Shown one piece after another: positions 53,439-63,189 of a DNA stretch of 64,000 bases (positions within the stretch are counted from its first letter, which is position 1; the number at the start of each line of letters is the position of its first letter). Location: positions 5,828,001 through 5,892,000 of the forward strand of contig NC_018218.1 in the NCBI RefSeq assembly GCF_000219625.1. Direction: 5' to 3'. This stretch comes from Zymoseptoria tritici IPO323 (taxonomy: Eukaryota; Ascomycota; Dothideomycetes; Mycosphaerellales; Mycosphaerellaceae). The notes under the pieces were generated by a model that made no database searches, had not been told where the DNA came from, and saw only the letters and a list, made by a program, of their open reading frames with translations. A program made the translations under genes and the position numbers.

Positions 53439-54970
53439 TTATGTATCCTCCTTCCTTCTCATTCCCAATGCCGCTATAATCTTTTCGAGCGATGGCTTGT
53501 GCAGTGGCTTGGTGAGCATGTCGGCGACGTTTTCTTTCCCAGATATCCAAATTGGCTTGATAATGTTGTCTTTAACGAGCTCTCGGATGTAGTAGTATCG
53601 GATGTCGATGTGCCTAGTACGTGCGTAAGCTTCCGGGTTCTTTGCAAGTTTAACCGCGGAGGAGTTGTCGATGTGTAGATGCATCGTGTGCTGTTCTAGT
53701 TGAGCATCGATAACCGCGATCTCGTTAAGGTACCCGCGAATCCAGAATGCTTCCTTGGCCGCGTCCGAAGCGGCGACGTATTCGGCCTAAGTGGACGATG
53801 TAGAGACGGTCTTCTGCCGTTATGAGCTCTATAAGACAGGTCCTCCTGCAAGTGTGAAGATCTATCCAGTTGTCGAACGGGAGGTGTCTTTGCACCTAGC
53901 CCAGTCGCTGTTAACGAAACCCTGGACCTAGAGAGATCCGTCTTTTTAATAGAATAGGCCTGTATCTGTTGTCCTAGCAAGATACCGATACACATAGCTA
54001 ACGGCATCTGCATATTGTTTATTTGGCTTTGCGTTAAAGCATAACATTATTAATGTTAGGAATGCCAAATCCGGTCGAGTCTTGGTCGCAAGCCAATTAA
54101 GAGATCCGACACGAGCAAGGTAATGGTAAGTTTGGTCAGCCGAGGGCGTGTGCTCTGAATCGATAGTTAGCTTCTTTGCCGGGTCGAGTAGGGCACTAGC
54201 GATAGCAGAGCTGGCGAAACCGAATTTGTTAAGGATCTGTTGGGCATACAAGTCCTAGTAGACCTTAATGCCAGTTAGGAGGTGCTCGATATGCATTCCG
54301 AGGTAGTACTAGGCTTAACCTTCGTCTGACATCTTAAAACGCGTTCCAATGTTAGTTTTGAAAGCAATAATGTTGTCCAGCAGTGGCCCAAAGATGTTAA
54401 AATCGTCGACGTAGATAGTAATAATTAGCTTGCGCTTAATGTAAATAAAGACACACTAATCGTGCTTGCAGATTTGCTATCTAGTTTCCTCTAACTATTT
54501 TCGAAGCTTGAAGTACCACACCCGTAGAGACTGTTTAAGTCTATAGAGAGCTTTGTTAAGTTTAAGAACACGACTACGGACGGGGTATCCTTCTGGTGGA
54601 TGAATAAAGACTTCCTCGTCGAGCTCGCTGTTAAGAAACGCTGTCTGCACATCCATCTAATAGACATGCTATCCTAAGGACGCCGCAATAGCGAAGAGAA
54701 TCCGAGACGAGGTGTCCTTAACGACACCGGAGTATGTTTCTGTGAAGTTAAAACCTTCGACTTGCTAGAAGCCACGAGTAACAAGACGAGCCTTGTATCG
54801 TAAAATCTTTCTATGCGCATCGAGTTTTCGTCTTAGCACCTATCTAGTAGTTAGAGCGCGCCGGCCTGCAGGAAGATTAGCGACGTCCTAAGTGTTGTTG
54901 TCGATGAGACTCTGACGTTCTATCTGGATAGCTGCATTCTATTCTAAGGCTTCTGGTCCGGCGAGAGCTT
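53439..54970 (-). pseudogene. Outer Copia reverse transcriptase and RNase H
   Basis: Reverse transcriptase is recognised by YKARLVTRGF near the N-terminus, MDVQTAFLN with DEEVFIHPPEGYPV, the polymerase motif YVDDF near 54405, YYLGMHIEH, and LARVGSLNWLATKTRPDL. RNase H follows, with AEYVAASDAAKEAFWIRGYL, HIDNSSAVKLAKNPE, RHIDIRYYYIREL and NVADMLTKPL. More than ten in-frame TAG/TAA codons interrupt it, so no functional enzyme is made from this copy. Frame is otherwise largely preserved, indicating decay mainly by point transitions. Confidence 0.85.
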
Positions 54971-56125
54971 CCTTGCGATTGTTTAGCATAGGCGCGGTAG
55001 TGAAATCGAGCTCGACTAATGCTGTTATTGCAATGAGGTCGATGTCGGCGAACATATCAGCAAAGGATTAGCTTTCGGATTTATCAAACTAGACCACGGC
55101 TGCATGGCTATCGTTGTCGATGCTAGTATCGCTACCCGCATCGCTGCTGTCGGACTAATATTCGCCGGAGAACAGCTTGCCCCTCTTTCTTGGAACGTGA
55201 GGCTTCTTTAGTGAGTTGCCCGCAACATCCTCGTTTCTGACGACGGTGACACTATCGCTAGTGACAACCTGCTTGAAGTACCCAACCCTGTAGTTGTGCT
55301 TAACAGACAAGCCGGCGGGGGCATTAGGAAAAAATAAGCAGACGTCGTAACGACCGAAACAATGAAGACAAGGACCATCAGGGTTAGGTCGCTCGCAGCT
55401 GAAGTTTCCTCGTCCCAAGTTGCCGTAAGCACAGTAGAGATACTGATTAGGGCGATATTCCTTGTCTGGTAGTAGACCGAGGAGGTACTGTACTGTCGTT
55501 GCTCTATCTGGAGCTTCCTACGTGCATACTGCAGAGTTGCTGTTTGTGCAGGTGGAGCAAGGGCCGTCCCTACGACGATCGCATGCCTTGTTACCTTTGC
55601 AGCGATTGCATTGTGGATTCGCGCCGGTCAAGTTTCTAATGATCTTGACTTTGTTGCTCCGGAACTTGAACTAGACTGTGTTGCTAGGAAGATTCATCTC
55701 TCGAGCGATATCGGAAACGCTGTAGCTGCCATTATTAAGCGATAGCGCCGTCTCCTACAAAGCAGGTGTCTAGAAAGTGCGGTCTGCTTTCTCCGAGACC
55801 TCGTCTTGATTAGCAAAGAAGTCCTGAGCCTTCTTCTTCAATCGTGCCCATTGCGCAGCGGTTACGTCGAACTGCTGTGCAGCGTCCTCGTTTTTGTATC
55901 GCTCAGCCGTCTGAAGAACCAGGGTATACTTCTCTTCTAGCAGATGCCCTGTCATGTCACCGTCAATGCTATCGTCATCGTTATCAGTGCCATGGTCGTT
56001 AGGTGTATACCGAGAAACGGCAAGCTTTAACTTAACACCCCGTGCACTTCTCCTAAGGATTACGCCAATTTCCGGGTTAGTAAGACCGTCCTTGCGGAAC
56101 TTCTGAGCACGCGCGACTTCATCAG
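54971..56125 (-). pseudogene. Extra module in Copia polyprotein: HTH-like segments and Cys cluster
   Basis: Between integrase and reverse transcriptase this element has a long additional coding region, here the part left of the nested insertion. From the right it begins with a helix-turn-helix-like segment (ARAQKFRKDGLTNPEIGVIL), an acidic linker and a coiled segment. A second HTH-like segment follows (YSVSDIAREMNLPSNTV), then a Cys cluster spaced CX2CX5CX7CX2CX7C (CNRCKGNKAC ... CSTC ... C), close to a fungal Zn2Cys6 cluster. A further Cys-containing block has CERPNPDGPCLHC. Stops are TAG/TAA only. A DNA-binding role is inferred from motif pattern alone. Confidence 0.6.
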
Positions 56126-56130
56126 GAGTC
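56126..56130. repeat. Target site duplication GAGTC (left copy)
   Basis: Directly abuts the left LTR of the nested element; the identical pentamer is at 62487–62491. Confidence 0.85.
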
Positions 56131-56301
56131 TGTTGTGATTAGACTTAAGCTAAGTAGAAGAAGACCTCTAATTAGCAGGTATATATTGTTATGCAGAGAG
56201 AATCTTAAGTGTAAGATTCTTACTTTAGCTATTTGTATGTAGGAATGCCTTAGTACTAGTTACGTACACTTTACTAATAGTTAGTCTAATAATCTACAAC
56301 A
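56131..56301 (-). repeat. Left (3') LTR of nested element, 171 bp
   Basis: Same length as the right LTR. I count 13 differences between the two, all transitions, which fits C-to-T/G-to-A mutation acting separately on each copy. Confidence 0.92.
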
Positions 56302-56311
56302 CTCCCCTATT
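56302..56311 (-). other. Polypurine tract of nested element
   Basis: Reads AATAGGGGAG on the coding strand immediately before the 3' LTR, the plus-strand priming site in LTR retrotransposons. Confidence 0.65.
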
Positions 56312-57510
56312 AGTAGCTGCATTATTACAAGCTGTCTGTTACCTAAATATAGCAGGTATTTACCTACTACGTAGCTAATGCTCGGCTTTAGCTTGTTAAA
56401 AAGCATCTTCTTCTAGCTTTCTTATTCCTCTACTTTACAATCTATACCTCTTATCTATTTAGCTAATTTATTAGCTAATCTATTATCTATCCCTTATAAC
56501 TATTAATAATACAATCTATATTACTAGCTATAGCTTCTAGAAGAAGAGTAGCTTTCTCTATCCCTAGGAAAACCTTCTAGCAAGTTATCGATAAAGCAAG
56601 AGCTATTAGTAGTAGAGATCTCCTATAGATCTACAAAGATAGTTCTATAGTATATTAGATTATGTATTAATTTATTAGAGGAGAGATAAATAGATACTAT
56701 AATAGAGTAAATATTAGGGCTTAGGGTCCCTTCTCTTTTGTAGCTTACTTTAATAGGTTTATAGCTAAGCTTAATAAGGATCTCCTTACTACAGACCTTA
56801 TTAATATAGTAATAGAGGAGCTGTACAACCTAAGGGAGTAGGCCTTCCTAGTAGAAAACTACCCTAGTCTAATAACTCCTAATCCTTAGGGATTTGTATT
56901 ATGCTATAACTAGACTCCTCTTAGCTAAATATTAAGCTCTAATAAGGTAGAGATAAAGCAGTAGTTAGTAGCATAGCATCCTATATATGTTCTCCTTAAA
57001 ATCCCTTCTTCCCTAATAGAAACTAATATTCTCTTAGGCTTTAAGTTAAGATTCTAGGGGAATTAGCTTAGTCTTTTAATAGTAGTTTTAGGGGAGTAGG
57101 CTGCAGGTTCTAGGATATGCTCTAATGCTTTTAGGTTTTTATAGAAAAGTTTTCCTTTAGCTAAGTGTTTTTCTTATAGTTTCTTAGATGCTTTTATAGA
57201 GGTATATAGTTGCCTCCTTTCCTTTATACAGATAAGAATAAAATAAGTGTTCTAAGTATTATGCTTCTTAGTTTTGTAACAAATAAAATAGTGTAATTCT
57301 AGGGAGGGAATCCTTCTTAGGTAGGAATGTAGGTATTAAGGCATAAATTTAAGAGCAATTTCCCTCTTCTTATTAAGGGCTAGTTAGTCTAGTAGTATAA
57401 TTTCTAACTATAAATTAGAAGGTCATAGGTTTAATTCCTGTATTAGCCTCTCTTATATATCTATGTTAGCTACCTAATATAGACGCATAAGTATCTTTTT
57501 GCTGGATTTA
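56312..57510. other. Non-coding 3' region of nested element
   Basis: About 1.2 kb between the end of RNase H and the polypurine tract. No Copia domain was readable here; its only recognisable content is the tRNA-like relic at 57377–57450. Confidence 0.45.
57377..57450 (+). pseudogene. tRNA-like relic
   Basis: 74 nt that fold as a tRNA. The 7 bp acceptor stem is GGGCTAG against TTAGCCT (two G-U pairs), with an A-box-like TAGTCTAGTAG. The anticodon stem is TCTAA/TTAGA with loop CTATAAA. The T-arm is ATAGG/CCTGT with a B-box-like GGTTTAATTCC (consensus GGTTCRANTCC). The literal anticodon is ATA. If TG-to-TA mutation has acted, the original could have been GTA (Tyr) or GTG (His). It is too altered to assume function. 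Confidence 0.55.
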
Positions 57511-60500
57511 TAGATCTATATATTAGAGGATAGTGTTTAGGGATTTTGGTTTTGTTAGACAGTCTGCAAGCTGCATGTCTGTCCTTACAAACTCTACCTT
57601 AATACTCCCCTTGTTATATTACTCTCTGCAGTAATAGTTCCTAAGAGAGACATATCTTAATCTTTTAGAGTTAGCATAGTTTTCTATAAGGCTAATAGCT
57701 AATTAATTGTTCACTTTAATAAGGATAGTAGAGATACTTTTAGCCTAGGTAAAGGGCTAGAGCTTATTAATAAGATTCCTTACCTAATTTACTTCTTTTG
57801 TTGCCTTAGTAAGAGAGAGGTACTCTGCCTTAGTGCTAGATAGTACTACTTCTTTCTGCAGTTAAGATCTCTAGATAACTAGGCCTCCTGCAATTTTAAA
57901 GAGTATTCCTAAGGTAGACCTAAATATGCTAGGATTACTAGCAAAGTTAGAGTTTAAGAATGCTTTAATCTAAATTTGCTCCTTAGTTTTCCTATATATA
58001 AGGCACTTGTTAATTGTGCCTGCAACATATCTCTAGATATGTTTAGCTGCCTAAATATGCAAAGGTCCTAGGTTCTAAAGGAACCTTGCATAGTAGTTAA
58101 TAGCAAAACTAATATCTAGTCTAGTATAGTTTAACAGATGTTGCAGTTCCCTAATAATCTTATTAAAGAGATTATAGTCCTCCTTTGTTCCCTTATCCTA
58201 GAGGGGTTTAAGGAGGGTGTTAAAGGGATACTTAACACTCTTTGCATTACTAAGACTATGTCCTTAAAGTTTGTCTCTAAAATAGTGTTCCTAAGAGACA
58301 GACATAGAACTATCTTTCCCTTCCTTTAGGTAAAGTCTAAGAAAGACATTAGTATTAATAACCTTAATTATGTACTTCTGCTCTAATCCCTTAATTAGCT
58401 TGTTAATCTTATAGTCTAACTATCTAAAGATCTAGAAGTTATCTACATAAAGGAGAATAAGGATGCCTTTCCCTTAAAAGAGGCAAGCATTACTAATAGT
58501 TCTTGTTAGACTAAGCTTTTAGAGAGTGTCTATAGTATCGTAGTACTAGAGAGCAGCTGCCTGCTTAAGCCTATATAGTCCTTTCTTAACATATATAATA
58601 TACTTATAGGCATCTTTCTTAAAGAGATAAGCTCCCTCTAGTAGCTTAATAAAGATCTGCTTATCTAGGTTTAGATTTAGGAATGCAGTCTTAACATTAA
58701 CTTATCTCCTCTTCTAGCTAAAGTTAACTAAGAGGGACAGAAGTATTCTCCCTATTATAGCTCTTAGGGTAGGAGCAAAGGTATTAACATAGTTAAGTCC
58801 CTTCCTTTATGTAAATCCCCTAGCTGTCTATCTAGCCTTATACTTCTCTACCGTTCTATCTAGGAGTACCTTAATCTTAAAGACCTATTTCCCTATAAGA
58901 GGGACTCTCCCCTTAGGGAGAGTGCTAATAAGTTTCTATTTAAGGCATCCTGTAGACTTAAGTAACTTAGCTTCCTTAATAATAGCTTTCTCCTATTCCT
59001 TATAGTTAGATCTAGAGAGAGCTTCCTTAACTATCTTAGGATTAGATAGATTAGGATTTGTTACTTTAAGTCCTATCTTCTGGATCTTGCTATAGTCTTT
59101 TCTTATAACTAATCTTCTACTTCTTAAGAGTCTAAATGTGCCTAAGCTTTTAGGACTTGCTTTATTACCTAATTTCTTAGGTCTCTTAGGGCTTCTTCCT
59201 ACTTTCCTCTTTCCTATAATATAAATATCTAGGAAGGGAGTTATAGTATAATCTTAGAGGTCTTCCCTTTTAGGGCAATCCTCTGCTAATACTTAATATT
59301 ATAGCTATATTAATAAGGTATTAGCCTGCTCCTAGAATCCCTTAGGACTTCCTTAGAATCCCTTAGGACTTCCTATTTCCTTAGAAACATACTCCCCCTA
59401 AGCTAGCTAGGAGGCTTCTTTATGCTTAGTAGCCTCTAGCTAATTAGGCTTAGACTACTTATATTAGTTATCCTAGGACTATATGTCCTAACCTAATATT
59501 TGCTCCCCCTAAGATGTTAAAAAAGAGGCTTAGTTTCTCTCTCTCTGCATAGTATTAAACATATTCTCTACTTCTTAAAGATAAGAAGTAGTAAGAGGTT
59601 AGGTATCTTGCCCTTAGGCATCCTAGCCCTAATCTTAATCCTTAGTATAGATAGTATAGACTTCCTGTTCTGTAGTAATAGGTTGTATTAGTTGTAGGAA
59701 ACTCTCCCTCTAGAAGTCTAGGGCAGTAGGTATTATACTATATACCTTATCCTTATTATATATTATATAAGGAGAGGTTACAATCTTATACTAAAACCTA
59801 GCAAGGGCAGATAGTTCAAACTTCTAAACTATATAGTTAGTTAAAGTGTTCTCCTAGAATCCTAGATTCTAGTATTTCTCTGCTCTAGGATAGAACTTCT
59901 ATAAATTAGGTCTCCCCTAATTATGCAGATATGCTCTATATCTAAATCTCCTAACCTTTGTTAGATTAATATATAGAGTTCTAGTATTAAGATCTTAATT
60001 AAATTCCTAAAGAGGAATCTTATTAGTTAATAGGCATACTAGCCTGTTAGTAAGGAAGATTGTATATGTAACTGCAAAACTCTAGAGAGGGAGAGGTAGG
60101 CTAGAGTTAATTATTATTGCTCTTACCTTGTTAAGGATAACCTTATTAGATAATTCTGCAATTCTATTCTGCTTAGGAGTATAGGGAGCTAAGAAATCCT
60201 ATCTTAGTCCCTTATTCTCTACAAATGTAATTAGATTATTATTGTTAAACTCTCCTCCTCTATCTAAGAACTAGATCTTAACTATCTTTTTGTACTAGTT
60301 AAATGTCTTAGTAGTCTATTTCTTAATAATTTATGCAGCTTGTAATTTAAGCTTGCAGAAGATAGCCTATCTCCTTCTTAACTTTGCATTAGTAATTATA
60401 AGGATGTACTTGTATCTAAAGATGTCTAGTAGAAAGATTAGTCCTATAATGTTAATATAGACCTTATCTAATAAGGATTAAGGTGTTAGTCTTAGAGTTC

Positions 60501-62299
60501 TTAATACTACTCTCTGTAACCTTGCAAGCTTGCATAGCTTATAGTACTTAAGTATAGATATGTTAATCTACTTAAGTCCTTAGACTTAAGCCTTTGTTAC
60601 ACTAAGAATCTTATTCCCTATATAGCCTAGTCTCTAGTGCTATCTTGTTATATTAGCCTTAGGTATAGTAAAGGCTAGACAGGACATATTCCTATTAGTT
60701 ATAGAAGCAACTTTAGTACTCCTCTTAGGAAGAGAGACAGTTACATTTTAGAGGATTAGAACATTATAAGTAGACTAAACCTTGCCTATCTTCTTATTAT
60801 TCCTTAAAATGCATAAAGATAGCCTGTCTAGGTAGACCTTATACTTTAGCTAGAGAGTCTCTACTAAGATAAGGTTGTAATTAGAGTTAGGAGAGTATAA
60901 CATATCTTGCAAGGTAATATTTAACTTATTCCCCTTATACTTTATTATAATCCTTACACTTCCTAAGTATATAACTATGCTTTGTCTAATAGCTTAAGAG
61001 AACCTAATTAGGGTTTCTAGGGGTTTAAAGTCTAAGAACTAGGACTTATTATTAAAGAAGTAGTATAATATACTAGAATCCTAGATAATAGTGTTACTTC
61101 TTTATATTCTAGCGGTAGCAATTGCTGCTCCTACAAATAAGCTATCTAAATTAGAGCCTAAGCCTGTATTAGAAGAGGAGATAGGCTTAATTGCTATAGT
61201 ACCCTTTCCTCCCTTCTTGTTATGTCTCTTACTCTTGTCTTAGGACTTCTTCTTATCCTTATTAGATCCTCCTTTTCCTCTATATACCTAGGACTTTAGG
61301 GCCTTGTTAGGGTACTTCTTAAAGTAATCTGCATTTATGTAGATATAATAGGTACACTTAGTATACTAATTATTATCTACTATAGCACCCCTAAATCCTC
61401 CTGCTATCCTCTATGTCTATAGAGGAGGTTCCTTAATTAATAAGGTAATTAGCTCTTTAAGAGTTGTGTTCTTAATATAATAGGATTGTTTCTAGCTTCT
61501 TAGGTATTCTAGATAGTAGAGGCCCTAAATAAAGAACAGCCTAATCTGCTTATTACTAAAGGTAAGCTTTAAGACTAGAATGCTCTTAGACCTAGAGTAT
61601 TATTCTATTATAGAGATATACTTGTAATACTACTTCTAGAAGTCCTTATAGTACTTCTAAGTATTTATTCCTTAGATCTTAATATTGCTAATTCTAAGAA
61701 TCCTTAGGCTATTATAAATGTTTATAGTTACAATAGGCCTATAGGTAGCTGCAATAGTATTATATAGTTCCTTAGCTGTCTTCTCTATATCCCTAAAGTT
61801 AGGCCTTAGAGATTAGTTAATCCTTTTGCTAATAATCCCGTATGTAATTAGGTTATGCTTATGCTAGACTTAGAGAGGAGTTAGTCTTAGTCTACTAGTT
61901 AGAATAGGTTCTATTACTAGAGTGTCCCCTCCTTCTTTTTAGGAAGGAGTTAGAGCCTAGGAGGATAAAGCAGTACTCTCCTTAGTTAGTAGAGAGGGAT
62001 ATCTAACTTTAATTCCTAGCTTTAGTTAGGCAGGGTACTAGGGAATATTATAAAAGACATAGCCTAATACCTCCTTGTCTATAAGGGCTGCTTTAAGCAT
62101 CCTTAACTAGTCTAAGAAGTTACTTCCCTTTCTTAGGACTTTATTCTCTTTCGCAGTCTTAAACTTATTAGCCTGCATTGCGGCTGTTGTTATAACTAGC
62201 TCTTTCTCGGCTCGCTAGTTAACTGTCTAAATAGTATATAGTAAGGTTCTAGTAGCTGCGCTTAGAATAGACAATTCTTCCTTAAGTGTGCAGTAGTTA
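57510..62299 (-). pseudogene. Decayed gag-pol of nested Copia element
   Basis: The minus strand yields Copia-like peptide runs separated by frequent TAG/TAA codons. Near the left end these include STKAEYLSLTKATKEV, SLIENYANSKR and DMQLADCLTKPKSL of RNase H. Similarly broken polymerase and integrase-like passages lie further right, and gag toward 61200–62280. No open frame longer than about 60 codons remains, so the element is non-autonomous and dead. Confidence 0.75.
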
Positions 62300-62315
62300 C
62301 GCCGGGCTTATAACC
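62300..62315 (-). other. Primer-binding site, initiator-Met half-tRNA type
   Basis: On the coding strand the 16 nt next to the 5' LTR read GGTTATAAGCCCGGCG. This matches the complement of the anticodon arm of a fungal initiator tRNA-Met (recalled as GGTTATGAGCCCGGC) with one G-to-A change. Copia elements prime with the 5' half of this tRNA cut in the anticodon loop. Confidence 0.65.
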
Positions 62316-62486
62316 TGTTATAATTAGACTTAAGCTAAGTAGAAGAAGACCTCTAATTAGCAGGTATATATTATTATGCAGAGAGAATCTTAAGTATAAG
62401 ATTCTTACTTTAGCTATCTGTGTGTAGGAATGCCTTAGCACTAGTCACGTGCACTTCACTAATAGTTAGTCTGATGATCCACAACA
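62316..62486 (-). repeat. Right (5') LTR of nested element, 171 bp
   Basis: Partner of 56131–56301. Its outer ~70 bp retain TCA, TGA and CCA trinucleotides that are TTA, TAA and CTA in the left copy, so mutation was weaker toward this edge. Confidence 0.92.
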
Positions 62487-62491
62487 GAGTC
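62487..62491. repeat. Target site duplication GAGTC (right copy)
   Basis: Pairs with 56126–56130; removing the nested element and one copy restores a continuous reading frame of the outer polyprotein. Confidence 0.85.
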
Positions 62492-63189
62492 CACATCCAC
62501 ATCTTGGCACCAGGTGCTGGTTTGTAAGGAGCAAGCATAGCTAACTCTGCAGCTGTTAGTTTGGAAACATTGCTCAACTTCGTGCTTACAGCGCTCGCGC
62601 CTCTTCCCAGGATCTTACCAATCTTCTTGTGGCTGAGACCCGTCGTCCGCAAATCTTGTGCGCGTCTTATTTTATTAGGAGTCCAGCGGGTAAATGGTTT
62701 GCGGGATGCTGGTTTTTCGTGATCAGTCGTGGGATTGGCAGATAGAGCATCGAAGTAAGGAGAGGTCTCGTTTATAGAGACATTACTTGAGGATTCGCGT
62801 CGTGCGAGAAGGGAGAAGCTTGACGACCGTTGTTTTCCGCGCTTCTTGGAAGGAGAGGTAACAATTTCGTCCTTAGAGTCAGATGGAGGAATGGCTGTGT
62901 CGTTGGCAGTAGATGTAGGGCGATCGATTGCAAGGAGATCGTCATCGTCAAGGTCAGAAAGACCGTAGTCGGGCTCGGCTTCGATTGCAAGGAGATCGTC
63001 ATCGTCAAGGTCAGAAAGACCGTAGTCGGACTCGGCTGCAGTGCTAACCATAAGAGCGACATCTTCTGATGATGAATCGACAGACTCATCGTCTGACAGT
63101 GCTGAGAGGTTTGGTGAGTTAGTGTCGTCAAGTTGTTGAGGGATGGCTTCGTCGATAGTCGCATGAGCTTGCTTATCGTTAAGGCCTTC
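62492..63189 (-). pseudogene. Outer Copia polyprotein linker, right part, with SANT/HTH-like segment
   Basis: Long open stretch on the minus strand. It contains an acidic repeated segment (62926–63039), a Lys/Arg/Ser-rich region, and then an HTH/SANT-like passage starting RWTPNKIRRAQDL and continuing GLSHKKIGKILGRG. That passage parallels the segment just left of the nested insertion (ARAQKFRKDGLTNPEIG), so the element carries two related helix-turn-helix-like units. Coding continues across the nested element's insertion site. Confidence 0.6.
62926..63039 (-). repeat. Tandem repeat, two 57 bp units
   Basis: Units 62926–62982 and 62983–63039 differ at two positions near their ends. Each encodes 19 residues with the core YGLSDLDDDDLLAI in the outer polyprotein. 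Confidence 0.9.

Larger units (their letters stand above)
56131..62486 (-). mobile_element. Nested Ty1/Copia LTR retrotransposon, heavily mutated
   Basis: A complete 6356 bp element bounded by TG...CA LTRs of 171 bp and a 5 bp target duplication. Orientation is minus: the primer-binding site adjoins the right LTR and the polypurine tract adjoins the left one. Base composition is very AT-rich compared with both flanks. Copia-type protein fragments are readable across stops, for example RNase H at about 57510–57960. It was inserted into the coding region of the outer element, so it is younger than that copy, yet it is more heavily mutated. Confidence 0.92.

Noticed and set aside
58138..58329. 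63-codon plus-strand open frame in the nested element
   Set aside because: Opposite to the element's coding strand in AT-rich mutated DNA; chance frame.
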